Assembly: GCA_014529385.2 (NCBI GenBank)
Contig: CM043954.1
Span: forward strand, 97,922,747-97,980,746
Direction: 5' to 3'
DNA length: 58,000 nucleotides
Source of the DNA: Adiantum capillus-veneris
Taxonomy: Eukaryota; Streptophyta; Polypodiopsida; Polypodiales; Pteridaceae
Made by a program: the position numbers and the translations under genes. The notes beneath the pieces were generated by a model that did no database searches, was not told the DNA's origin, and saw nothing but the letters and a program-made list of their open reading frames with translations. Each line of letters opens with the position of its first letter. The stretch's first letter is position 1. This document shows positions 34,812-46,426 of this stretch, one piece after another.

Positions 34812-34996
34812 CTACCTAAGTCAAAGGATCTAGGCCAGGCACACGCTTCCTAGACTCCCTCTAAAACCTAGAGATTCCTCCACCCTCTAATCCTATCTAA
34901 ATGTAAAACAAGACTCTTAGCAAGCCAAAAATCCCAATCCTCAAGGATTAGTCTCGGTCACCTACCTAAGGTTTTCGTCCCCAACAGAGGCGCCAA
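34812..34996 (-). other. Outer element leader start with primer-binding site
   Basis: This is the piece of outer leader cut off by the inner insertion. Its first four bases, CTAC, are the right target duplication. At 34996-34977 on the minus strand TTGGCGCCTCTGTTGGGGAC abuts the LTR; TGGCGCC plus a G-rich continuation is a usual plant gypsy PBS form. The tRNA is not assigned. Confidence 0.65.
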
Positions 34997-35937
34997 TGTT
35001 GGACGGATACGCCGTGACGGACGTTAGCACAGCGAGAACTCACCTAACATGTAATGTCAGCTAAGTACGAAGCTCGACTCGTAGGCGCGTGGAAGCAAGC
35101 ATAAGGTGTCAACCTACACTCGACCAACTCCTAACTAATTCCTACAGAGGTCTCTACCAATAGTCTAAGTCACAGCCTTCAAGAGTGCATAAGAGGAAAC
35201 TTCCTACAATGCTTTCTAGAGTCGAACACCCATCAAACAATCTCGAAACACCATAGAACTTGAAGGAGATCCTACTAATACCAATAGGTCGCTCTCCCTA
35301 AGGTCTAAGAACCAAAATCCGAATCCAAAACACCTGGTGCAGAAACACGTAGGATGTCTGGCCGAAATCTGCAGGTCTTTGTTTCCGAAATCTAAAGTGC
35401 CTAATGTGTAGTTCTACTCAATGTGAACGTGTGGATATGCTGCAATGCAAAATCAAACAATGTATGCTCACCCAAACACCCGATGAAGCTCGTAGAAGGA
35501 GCTCACAAAACCGGACCGTACGTGCACAATGTAGGTATCGACGCGTAGCTCTCGTCGGGGACAATGCGCTGCACTTCTCCGCACTCGATTCCGACCACCG
35601 TAGCACACGTAGCATCAAGATGAAGCTCACACTCTCTCTCTCTCGTACACGGTACGCTCACTCACAGACTTCAAAACTTGTTTTTAAAATGACAAAAAGG
35701 TTTTTCATTAAGGTCAAAAAGTGGTATATATACCTTACAATTTCTCAAACCCTAAAGTTCCAAAATCAACCATCTACTCAATCTAACTACTATCAAAATT
35801 GGGATACAATCTGGAAACTTGTGTAAGTTCCAATAATTACAAGGTGAAAAATCAGGTTTTCCTCAATGAATGAATAATTACAAAAATAATAATCCTCCGA
35901 ATAGTTAGATGCCGTGGGGTGTGTCCAGCTTCTAACA
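34997..35937 (-). repeat. 5' LTR of the outer element
   Basis: 941 bp, TGTT...AACA, partner of 12748-13683. TATA box at about 35722-35734 on the minus strand. Palindrome half-site ACACGTAGGATGTCT at 35345-35359, downstream of the TATA and therefore probably in the transcript. Confidence 0.93.
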
Positions 35938-35942
35938 ATTAG
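35938..35942. repeat. Target-site duplication of the outer element, right copy
   Basis: ATTAG, identical to 12743-12747. Confidence 0.9.
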
Positions 35943-36799
35943 TCCATGTTTATCAAATCCACTATACATGTTGATGCAATTCCCTCATTTTAAAGCCAGT
36001 AATGTACTGAACCAGTACACCAATGGCTAGTACCCGGGAAAAAAACACCCTATTACAATTTGTAGATAGTAAGCGACTATATGGTTTAAGCCAGCCAAGC
36101 AACATCCATTTCCATCTAACTGTGGATGGAAGTGCCAATGTTTAACATCCTCCCTTTCCACTGTTGAGTCAAAAAACAAAACAAATTTTTCCAGAAAGGT
36201 AAAACCCTACTCCACAGAGTGAGAGAAAACCAGTAATCGATAGCCGAGAAACCCTTTCTAACCCAATTTTTTCTTTTCCAATAGATGCAAGTGATAGATT
36301 ATACCGACAAATTTCAACAACATATTCCATACTGAGTACAATGATAAACCAATTATTCCTGAGTAATATATACACACCATCTTTCCATAGTGCAACAAAA
36401 ACAGTCACCAACAGTTTGTAAAACCCAAACAAGAATGCAAGCAGTAAACTCATGAGATAAACCAACCTCCACAAAGCTATTGACAAGCATTAAACCAACT
36501 ATGTCAAAAAAATGCAGAATAACGCTTATTGTAAAGATTTCCAACATAACCAACAGCGAGGCAAAGCTAGAGTAGAAAAAAACCTGAGTCACTTGAGTGG
36601 TGAGCTCCACAGCTCTATTTGTGAAGCAAGCAGTAAATCCTCTTAGAAAAACACAACAGAACAAAACTGGCTAAGTGAGGGGCAGAGGTGCATCCTCACC
36701 TATTTAAATAGAGGGTGGACTGCCAGTCCTCTGAGCGGGAGTAATGAGTGAGCCAAGACACCTTCCTTTGTGAGTGTGTGGTAGCATCAAACAGCACGT
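35943..36799. other. AT-rich DNA without supported genes
   Basis: Original target DNA of the outer element. Two overlapping minus-strand open frames at 36169-36664 lack any recognisable motif. A symmetrical CTATTTAAATAG lies at 36700-36711. Confidence 0.45.
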
Positions 36800-37123
36800 A
36801 GATACCCATGAATGGGGAGATCCATAGCCAGGGAGGAGAGGCCGCCTTCACGGCGTAATGAGGACAGAGAACTTAATCACGCTCAACACGCCAGAGGAAA
36901 CATATTTATATATCTTAGTCTATTACTCAAGGGCTAAGTCCCATGATTTTTACAAGTTAATGGCATAATTTGAGCAGCATCACTAAAGTGACCCAGCAAG
37001 AACTATGCTAGATCAAAAAGAGGGGAAGGGGGGAGGTGCGTGTGGGTGTGTTTTGTGGAATAAAAGGGGGGTTTGGGTGGGGATGGTATGTAATAGATTA
37101 TAACCAGAATACCTATAGTACCA

Positions 37124-37211
<88 letters not shown>
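36800..37211 (+). repeat. Dispersed repeat, copy 2, with (TG)n end
   Basis: Homologous to 7397-7811, with a ~45-base G/T-rich insertion near 37030-37080, and ending in about 43 TG units at 37126-37211. The same junction between repeat and microsatellite occurs in both copies. Confidence 0.75.
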
Positions 37212-37214
<3 letters not shown>

Positions 37215-39630
37215 AGTTCTAAATCTATATATATATATATACAAACGAACACTAACTATTCACAGACCAACAATTCTAGAAAAGTACAATGGATTTGTAC
37301 AATAAGTTATTTGTTGTTGAAAATAAATTTTGTACAAGGTAATGAAGATAACAGAATACAGGTCGGGAAACCGCACACCCAAAGTCTGGGAAATTTTGCT
37401 TCACTTTAAGAGATCCTCCAAATCTTATAATCAAGGAAGGTAGCCCTCACCTGCACCCATAGCCACAAGAAAACAATTTGTTAGCACGTGACTGTACGCA
37501 GGTGATGCTGGGCATCCCAGTTGTTATCCATGTCACCATAAAAAAAACATATAGTTCTTAACTTGTAATTTGTTCTTTTAGATAAAGAAGTTTCTTGGCT
37601 TTTCTACCAATCTGGTACGGAAAGTGACAAACCCCATAGAGCAGCCATAAATCTGGTTTATTTCTTGATTATATTGTTTTTTATAAAAAGCTTTCTTTAC
37701 CAATCCTTAAGTTTTTAGGAGTTAAGGAGAATATCAAAATTTAACCAGAACTTCATCCCTAACCAGATTGGAGCGACTTATATTCTATAGATATATGCAC
37801 AAGCAAACTTAAGCCAGACCTAAGCTTACCACTTCCTTGTATATAAACAACTTTTTGAAACTCATACTATTTTTGGAACTAGTTTTATAACCAAGCTGAG
37901 ATATCCCGAAAAGAAACTAAGTATTTACCACTTTACATACTTGAGATACCCCCATCTTAGATAAATTCACTACCTTTATCAAAAAATAACCTTGTTATTA
38001 TGTCATGTCCAACATACTGCTGCCCCAAGTCAGCTAAAAAATTGTATACCAAAATACACTGGACGACTCGGTCACTTAGAGCCAGCTTAGACACCGTCCG
38101 AGAAAGAAATATCTTAAAAGTCTCCGGCCAGGATTAGCTAAAGGAAAAAAAATTATGACGTACTCATCGTATCAAGCACCTTTTTTAATCAACCTACTAG
38201 AAGCATTTTGTGGTATAAAGAGCAAGATGTTAGAAAAAGACCAGTTAATATATACTTGAGAGAAAATAAAAAGCTAGCAGTCAATGGGGCAAGCAAATAT
38301 TATTGAATAATCAAGGGTCCAACGAACTATGGCTAGTAAAAAGTAGTGTATATGCTGACTTGGTGAGCAGTAACAGGAAACATTCACTAATATTCCCAGC
38401 TTGTCAGGTACTATGGTAAAAAAAGTCCAAGTAAATTTGAAACCAGCTATCTACCACAATCCTTTATATGATGCCACTCATTTCCTACAAAATATTTGAA
38501 GCTAGGGCAGTACACCCGAAGTATTCAGTAATTTCAGAATATCGTTTAGTTAATTCAGTAAAATAGACGACTGTTCTAAAAAAATCAGTCCAAGATCTGT
38601 TATATTATCTAGAATACTGTAGTTCAATTTGTTTTCCAAATTACTAAGGTAACCGAACCATCAGGCTCACTATTTTGAGTTTATTTTTAAGTTAATTTTT
38701 CTATGAAATTCCAGCTTTTATTCAAAGCCCTGAAGTACCCACTACATAAGTGCTTACCTTCTTTTGAGAAGTAAAAAAAAACCTCATAGAAATACCAATT
38801 TCCATTTAGACACCATGCCATAGTAATCAGTACAGTCATTCATTAACATATCCTCGAAACCTGGCAGTAATCTCAGCTAAAAAACCGTTTTCAAAACCCA
38901 GACTTTATTCACCACACCGCTTTTTCCACGGAAATCTAACATTATTAGAGAATCACTACTTCACATGTTATTAAGCAAACCTATAGTAAAATTCCCAATG
39001 ATTCTTAGCAATATGAGCTACATTCCATAAACAAGAAAGAAACAGATTTTCAGAGCCTGGTTATTTTTACAACAGGACAGATTGAGCAAATTTCCAAAAT
39101 TTTCATTTTCCAAAGAAATAAGCTACAGCCAGATCTTCCGGCTCAGACAATCTTTCAACCGACTCAAGAGAAAAGCATATTTATGTTAACATGTAGATTA
39201 GGAGCCGAGGAAGCCTCCACAATCGTCTTCTCATATTTTTTCGGCATGTTGAGCCCACAGCATTCAGCAGAATCACTCACACAGTTTTGAAGTCACACAC
39301 ACAGTTTTGAACTCATACACACACAGAGCTGAAAACGGAAAACGCTGCTAAGTGAGTACGAGTACTCACCTTGTGAGTCATTTATACATGTTGATGTCCA
39401 TCTGCAGAAGACACGACACCAAGTTGTACAAGTCACCTTCAATCGAGGTCGCTAATAAGGGCATTTCCTCAGGGATTACCCCCAGCCAAAGATCCGACGG
39501 TTATAGGCCCTATCACACTACTTCTGCTACCCTATTTGGCTGCAAACCCACACCCCAGTACAGGCGGTAGCGTGCAACAGGAGGCACCATCAATTAATGC
39601 AAGGAATACTAAATCCACTCCAGAGCCTTT
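37212..39630. other. AT-rich DNA without supported genes
   Basis: No coding region, RNA gene or element boundary could be supported. Short AC-rich runs occur near 39290-39325. Confidence 0.5.
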
Positions 39631-39654
39631 TCATGTACCCTAAAAAAGGATGTA

Positions 39655-40442
39655 AAAGATAGTTTTAATGTTACATGCAAGGCCAGGTCAAATTGTCCGC
39701 CACATCACCATGGCCCAAATAACATTCTATTCCCACAGTATATACCCAGTCCAAGTTATTGCATCTAGCATTGGATGATCATGCACAACAGTTCTCATAT
39801 ATTTCCCTGAACCCTATAGTAAGCTCATGTTATAATGCCATCCACTAGGATGTGCTGATCTTAAAGGTGAGAGATTTAAACACTATTGGATAGTCTATAT
39901 TATTATTTCCATTTTGGTCTAGGAGTCGTAACGTGGGTTTATAAAAGAAAAAGTGATGTTTTCAAAAAAAAACGGAGTCTAGAGTAACTTTTTCGGAGCA
40001 ACTCCAACTAATTTGCACACCTAGTGTAACCAAGCCCGCTACAGAGCATTTTTTGTACAATGAAAATATAGTATTAAGTTAAATGCAAGGACAGTTCATA
40101 TTGTTCACCACATACCCAATTGCAATAGATAACAATCTATTCCCATAGTCAATACCCGGTCCATAAATTTGTTACGAGTTTATTGTACCAAGCCTTGGAT
40201 GATCATATACAGCAGGTTTACACCTACTTCCCCAACTCTACAGTAAGCTTATGTCATTCAACTATCCACTAGGATAAAATATGCGCCGATCTTAACGGTG
40301 AGCTTTTAATCAGTTTTTGGTAAATCCATTTTATTTCCAATCTGGTCTAGGAGTCATAAACTGGGTCTATAAAAGATGGGTGATATATTTACAAAAACCA
40401 AGTCCAGAGTAACTTTTTCGGAGTTAGCATCTTCAACTAATT
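39655..40442. repeat. Diverged tandem duplication, ~400-bp units
   Basis: Two units in direct order share CATGCAAGG/AATGCAAGG, CTATTCCCA, TTGGATGATCAT, GTAAGCT-ATGT, CATCCACTAGGAT/TATCCACTAGGAT, GTCTAGGAGTC and AGAGTAACTTTTTCGGAG (about 39965 and 40405). Divergence is high. No coding function is seen. Confidence 0.7.
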
Positions 40443-40468
40443 TGCTAACCCGGAGTATCTAACAAATT

Positions 40469-40783
40469 ATGGCATACAATCAAGAACAAGTTTTTTCCAT
40501 AGCAACTGCACATCTTTATCTGTCAAGTGTATCTACTCGGAGAGCAACCTTACACCGTTATGAACTTCATTTATTTCCGCAGTTAGGAACCTCTATTTCC
40601 CAAACTAAGTGGTGGACATATCAAGACCGAGTGACGCGTGTGACTCTTTGGGGTCGTGAGAATTTCAAAAACAATATCCGATTGGTGATGGTTACTGAGG
40701 CACTGGGACTAGGGCCACAATATTATTACATAGAACATTCAATAAAACAAGGTTTTTCAGATCGGTTATACCTGCTAGCCTAG
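40469..40783 (+). CDS. Hypothetical 104-residue ORF
   Basis: ATG at 40469 to TAG. The protein has mixed, globular-looking composition (WWTYQDRVTRVTLWGRENF in the middle, GPQYYYIEHSIKQGFSD near the end) rather than low complexity. No known domain is recognised. It starts shortly after the tandem duplication. It may be a fragment of a decayed element or a chance frame. Confidence 0.25.
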   Translation: MAYNQEQVFSIATAHLYLSSVSTRRATLHRYELHLFPQLGTSISQTKWWTYQDRVTRVTLWGRENFKNNIRLVMVTEALGLGPQYYYIEHSIKQGFSDRLYLLA

Positions 40784-41033
40784 TTTCTTCCTCCTCATAA
40801 GATTTTCTTGTACCGTATTTATGGTATCAGCTAAGAGGATATTTTAATTGTACTCCCCGCACTCGGAAGTATGGGGTAGCCTTGGCGACTCGTATACTAC
40901 CTTTAGTTGAGCGTCCAAACACCTGATTTTACTGTGACAGCTGTTTGTGTGATCATGTAATGGGCGGCATAATAGAGATGTAGATGAAGGGCTCCTGAAA
41001 TATTTATCAGATAAGCTTTTTTTTTCCAGTGAA

Positions 41034-41188
<155 letters not shown>

Positions 41189-43982
41189 TGGGGGAGGAAA
41201 GGTCGTGCTTGAAAATTTGGGACAAAGAAGAGCACAAACAAGGCACATATGCAAAAATCAAAATGAAAAGGGAGAAATTTGGTCGGCATCTAACTTTTAG
41301 TGGACCATTGATGTTATCTTTGATATAACCATTGGCATTATTGTGTTAGTATAATTGACAATATTAGTGTCGATATTGGCAATAGTATCATCACCACTAT
41401 GTACTCTGCAAAATCCTAGTTTTCCGGATAGAAAATTATCCTCTCTTGACCTCCTTCTTTGTCCAAGCATACCGATGCCACAAGTCAAACATTGGTAATC
41501 AGAGCATCGATCTCTAAGTAGTCTCTTGTAGTGACAAGTTACTATACACACATACCAAAAAGTGAAAAAATAGAGGACATAGTTTTGAGCACATAGTTGT
41601 GAACATGACTAGAGAGAATTCCTTATAATTTATCAAAAATTGAAGGAATAATTTCTATATCTTTGTCATAGCAAAAATGCGTCTCTCTTTTCTCACTAAA
41701 CGTCTTCAAATCCTTATCTAATACATCCAAACAACCATCTTGAATTGCATGTTTGTCTTCTTGTGTGGGTTGCATACTTCATTTACTCTTGAAAAAGTCC
41801 TTCCGTATACACAACAACAAATGTTGAAATGTTCAATCACTCCTCAACATTAAGATAAATTGGAATTCCCTTCCCACATAACAACTTCTTATACATTTTT
41901 TTGTGGTAGGAGCTGCTTTGTCAACACATTCAATGTAGTTTGTAAGGTAGTATTAATACTCTCCAAGCATCCATCTCTCAATCATTGAACCCTCTAGCTA
42001 TGTTCCTAGTTGTACTGCAAATTCCTTTAAAACTCCCATTACTCTCAATACAACACATCTAGCATTACACTAACAACATTGGAAATCTCTATCTCATCCA
42101 CTAGTGGCTGAGTACACTTTCTTGAATGTTGAAAAACAGTGTTGGTAGCTCCTTTCTCCATCAAGAAAAGGATATCAATGCACTCCTTCTGCAATATTGG
42201 CAACGTTTCTATCTCCTTGGACATGACTCATCTATCAAAAGCCATGAATATAATGCTAAAGTTTTCTTTTGTAAATATGATGAGTTTTTCTAGATGTTGT
42301 TGGGTGCATTTCTGACAGCCTTTTTTTTTTAAATTTGTACATACGGACATGACACCCGATGTCAAAAGTGTGTGTAGGCTTTCTTTTTGTGGGGTTTTTA
42401 GCTTGCTTTAGCAAGCACATGTACATGCACTGCAAGTCGCTAGTCTAGTGATAGCTATCAAGCTGTTGTAAGTGCCCGTGAGTGAGTTTTTTGAAGTGAT
42501 ACTTGTATATAACTTAAACTCATGTACAAACTTAAAAAATTTCAGCCAAAGTTCAGAATTTTGCAGTTTTGAGCTCGTTGTGCCTCCTTGATGGTTTTTG
42601 TTGCAGTTTTTGCCCCCACCCCCCCCCCCCCCCCCCCCCGCCTACTCTACGCGTAGTCGTATCGGGACAGCTCCTTGTTCTCATCAATTTTGCATGTAGC
42701 GATGTGTAGATTCAAATTTGGTCATCTTCAGCTTTCTCACCATTAATTTTTCAAGATTTCTCTCAAGCTTTAAAGTGCCCTAATAGGGACTTTCCAAAGC
42801 TTTTTGTTTTCTTGTAGTTCTCTTTCAACGCTCTTGGGTGACATCGCTATAAAGGTGTTCCAGTTTGTTTGTTTCCCAACAACGTGCTAGTAAGAAACAT
42901 AGCTTGCAAGCTTCTCTATACAATAGATACCATCCCAAACACCATCTATTAAACATCCATCAATAATAAGGGGGAGAACATGCTACATATATTAATTGAC
43001 AAAAGGTTAGTTACCACCCTAAAACTATAATGTATTGCGGTAGAAATTTATAATTACCTTCATAAAGATGCCAATCATGTGTTATCAAGTTTGAAAGACT
43101 ACAATCATCCACATTGAATATGTTTTGGAATAAGACACTATATCCTATGGGAGTACAAATAGAATATATCCTATGATTTCTTGTCACAATATCCTCATAG
43201 GTTAACACCCATGGTGTAGTCTGTACTCTTTGAGACCCATCTCTTTATCAACTTGTGGCCACAAATGTGGCTTATAGTTTTTCTCTTTGAGAAAAATTTG
43301 GTTGGTTTCATGTCCTTCAAGATAACAAGCTATTTTCATAGAGTGGCCCACATTTTTTAATATGTGCATAGGATTCGAAGATGAAGATCTTCAAAAATTC
43401 TTCCAATACTCTAAAGAGAACGATATAGAGATTCTTAAAGCCAAAGTGGTACATTTTCGCCATCTAGAGAATTCTTTCTGGTAAATATGGATCAATAGTG
43501 GGTCCTTCGATCCATTTAATATAACAATCCATATGTCATATGCTTTGGACAACATTCATTCTTGACCTTTTCGTAGAAATTTCAAGCTTGTGTTCGCCAA
43601 TGGTGCATATGATCTTTCAACTTTATTGAGGTGCTTACTACGTGTAGATTTGGACCAATTGCACCATACAAAAAAGTTGTCCTTGATTGAATAGTCTGCG
43701 AGGATAGAAAAACATTTATCATGATATTTAAAAAACAAATGCAATAGAAATTTTAATCTCACATATTAATCACAACCTCGTACCTAGAAAAAATCGATCT
43801 GTTGAGAAGTTGTGTATAGTCCATGTGAAACGTCTATGGACTTTGAAGATCTTTTCACCTAAAGGTTTTACCATATCAAATACATTTATGCCTCTTCATG
43901 TCTTGGAGATGGCCAACAAGAGGTGCCAAGAAAGCAAAGAAACGGTGGCAAGTTATACCTTACAAGAACTATTGGTCAATCA
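41189..43982. other. AT-rich DNA without supported genes
   Basis: Contains a poly-C run at 42618-42639, directly followed by CTACGCGTAG at 42647-42656, the same 10-bp centre as the outer element's palindromes but without the outer arms. Short open frames show no motif. The last five bases before 43988 are a target duplication. Confidence 0.45.
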
Positions 43983-43987
43983 CACTT
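43983..43987. repeat. Target-site duplication, left copy (right element)
   Basis: CACTT, identical to 51742-51746. Confidence 0.9.
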
Positions 43988-45806
43988 TGTCATAAAAACT
44001 AATATCTAGCCAACCCAAATGATTTTCTCATATTAAACTGATCACTTAATGTGGGAGAATAAACGGGAACAAGGGTTAAGATATAGACATGTGCTTATAG
44101 ATCTATCTCAACACGGGGCCAATGGTAAAGGAGCCCAAATGAGAGATGGTCTATCAAAGATCAAGGCTAACCAATGGAGCATAAGACCTTAGGGTTAGCT
44201 ACTAGTTTGGAAGTTTCCTCCTATATAGAGTGACTTCCTCATTTTCGGTTGTATAGATCTTTATGGTGGGTTTTCCTTCATTGAAGACCTCCAATAATAT
44301 GTGTAAAAGTCCTTTGACCTTAGGTAAGCTAGGGCTGAGCTTGAGGCGTGAGCTTGAGGCGCGGGAACCCGACCCAGCTCGAGGTGCTTGTCCTGCTTGT
44401 CATGCTTGATGACTAAGGTACTTGAGGTGCTTGATGATTGAGGTGCTTGAGATGCTTGAGGTGCTTAATGATTGAGATGCTTGAGGTGCTTAATGATTGA
44501 GATGCTTGAGGTGCTTGACATGCTTGAGATGTTAGGGTTGCACTTCAAGATGTTAGGGTTGCACTTGAAGTGAGAACCCAGCCCAAGCTTAAAGTGCTTA
44601 AGGGACAAGCTTGTGGTGGGAATTGGGCCTACGCATGAGGGGTTGAGGTGTCAAAAAGTCAAAGATTCAATCCCTACAAGGAGGGGGCGAGCCCTACATG
44701 AGGGGGAATGAGAGAGAACACCCACACACTCACACAAGGCATTCATGGTACAAAGAAAGCAAAAGGGCACTTGTGAAGTTCCTCCTCATGTTGCCCTCAT
44801 TGTGTGCCTGAAGCCTATTGGTCGGCCACCCAAGGGGTCCAATGATAATTTAGGGGATTTAATTAATTAATTTTTCATTTATCAAGTCCTCTCTCTCAAA
44901 GGGGAAAGGGGGACACTTGTCTCAAGGCTACCCTTACTGCTTGTAATGCCTCCTTTGGCTAGGCCTAGAGGGGTCCAATGAGCTTCAAGCATGAGCTACA
45001 AGGGGGGGTCGACCCAAGCAAGCTAGGGGGTTACTTAGGGGGTATACTCACCCACACACACTCACAAACACTCTCATTGTGTGCTATGCAAGGTGCAAGA
45101 TCTCCATCTCCTTCTCCAAGCTCCTTGAGAAGTTAAGAGCCTACACCAACACTCTTGGCTATGGAATGCAAATCCAACCAAGAGCTATGCTTCAATGCTT
45201 AAGCTTTCCATCTTCTCCATCTTCATTACTATGCTATTATGTATGCTAAGCAAGAAGAGTGATGATAAGTGAGGAATTATTTCTTTCTCCTATGGAATAC
45301 TTCTTCTTCCTCTTCCGTACCCTCATTACCTACTACCTCTCTTCACCTTCGAAGGTGTTTGAGGTCTTGGGACTGAGTCTTGGGATAGTTAATGCTTTCC
45401 ACAAAGTGCATGTTATGCTTATTGAAAGAAGGCTAATGGTTTATTGCAAGTAGATTAGTTACTTAATGCAAGTAGATTAATTGTATTGCAAGGAAGATTA
45501 ATTGTTGCTTTAGGCACAAGTTGATGCATAAAAGTATACATCTTCATGCACTCAAATGATTTAGGGAACACAAAGACTAAGATGTTCACAAGTTCTTGAT
45601 TGTTTTCAAGCTAAGATTGATTGTTGATATTATGCAAAAGCTTGATGTATGAAGCTTCCATCTCCATATTGCCAAAGAGGTCTCAAGGAACACAAAGATT
45701 GTATTGTACCAAGTCTCTCTTAATGAGAGAATCTATAATACAAATGCATTTTGGAGGGGGGACCGGTTCCACATCAATCCGGTCCTCAACTGTTGTCATA
45801 TTCTGT

Positions 45807-45869
<63 letters not shown>

Positions 45870-46012
45870 AAGGTATTGCTCATGCCTAGTTAATTAAGTT
45901 TTATGATTAAGTTTCTACTACCAATTAAGTCCACCATCTATGCTCTCAAAGTTTCTCACTCTAATTCTCTTAATTCTGCTATTCTCTAAGTTCATAGGCC
46001 ATTTCCATTACA
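43988..46012 (+). repeat. 5' LTR, long form
   Basis: 2,025 bp. It has a TATA box CCTATATAGAG near 44220, a ~35-bp minisatellite (GCTTGAGGTGCTTAATGATT and variants) at about 44385-44545, and a CT microsatellite at 45811-45866. About 1,025 bp of it (44472-45496) is absent from the 3' LTR. Confidence 0.92.
44220..44230 (+). promoter_or_regulatory. TATA box of the 5' LTR
   Basis: CCTATATAGAG, repeated at about 50972-50982 in the 3' LTR. Confidence 0.6.
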
Positions 46013-46013
46013 T

Positions 46014-46025
46014 TGGTATCAAAGC
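46014..46025 (+). other. Primer-binding site, initiator tRNA-Met
   Basis: TGGTATCAAAGC, one base after the LTR end, matches the classic plant PBS TGGTATCAGAGC with one mismatch. Confidence 0.88.
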
Positions 46026-46426
46026 ATTTGGTTTCTCTTTTCTTGCTTAAGAAGAGAGGTCCTTAAGTAGCCTATAAATGGTTGATGTTGTTAATTATAT
46101 TAGGGTAAGTGGAACTGGGATCTACTATCAGTTTTGTTTATCCCACTATGTGGGGAATGGTGCACACCTCGGGAGCTTTGGACTTAATAATGGAGTCTTT
46201 TTAGACTTTCCTACGGCTTTACCATTATTGAGCCATAAGAAGTCCGAAAGGAGCTAGCCCTCAGCAACTCTGCTATGTTAGACCTACTCATCTACTCTCT
46301 ACAATTAACCACTTTGAGCCGTGGGTGTAGATACTTAAGATCCGATTTTTAAAGGCTAAGAGGAGTGGCAACTAAGGTTTTGAATTGCCAAAGCATATAT
46401 TAACTACATACATAAATTTTGTTAAC

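Larger units (their letters stand above)
12748..35937 (-). mobile_element. Outer LTR retrotransposon (old, apparently non-autonomous), host of a nested insertion
   Basis: Two LTRs (12748-13683, 34997-35937) begin TGTTGGACGG and end CTTCTAACA on the plus strand and are flanked by the same 5 bp, ATTAG. Coding frames, PPT and PBS all show it is transcribed on the minus strand, from right to left. Removing the nested inner element (23466-34811) leaves about 11.8 kb. Internal order on the minus strand: PBS, long leader with palindromes, gag-like ORF, protease remnant, PPT-like tract, second palindrome block, long coiled-coil ORF, PPT. No reverse transcriptase or integrase is recognisable, so it would need proteins from a partner. 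By eye the LTRs differ at 13 sites in their first ~195 bp, so the insertion is old. Confidence 0.9.

Noticed and set aside
36169-36664. Two hydrophobic minus-strand ORFs as a membrane protein gene
   Set aside because: Overlapping frames in AT-rich DNA, no promoter or homology signal.
45621-45893. Ser-Leu or Arg-Glu repeat ORFs over CT/GA arrays (also 51406-51612)
   Set aside because: Microsatellite translation within LTRs.
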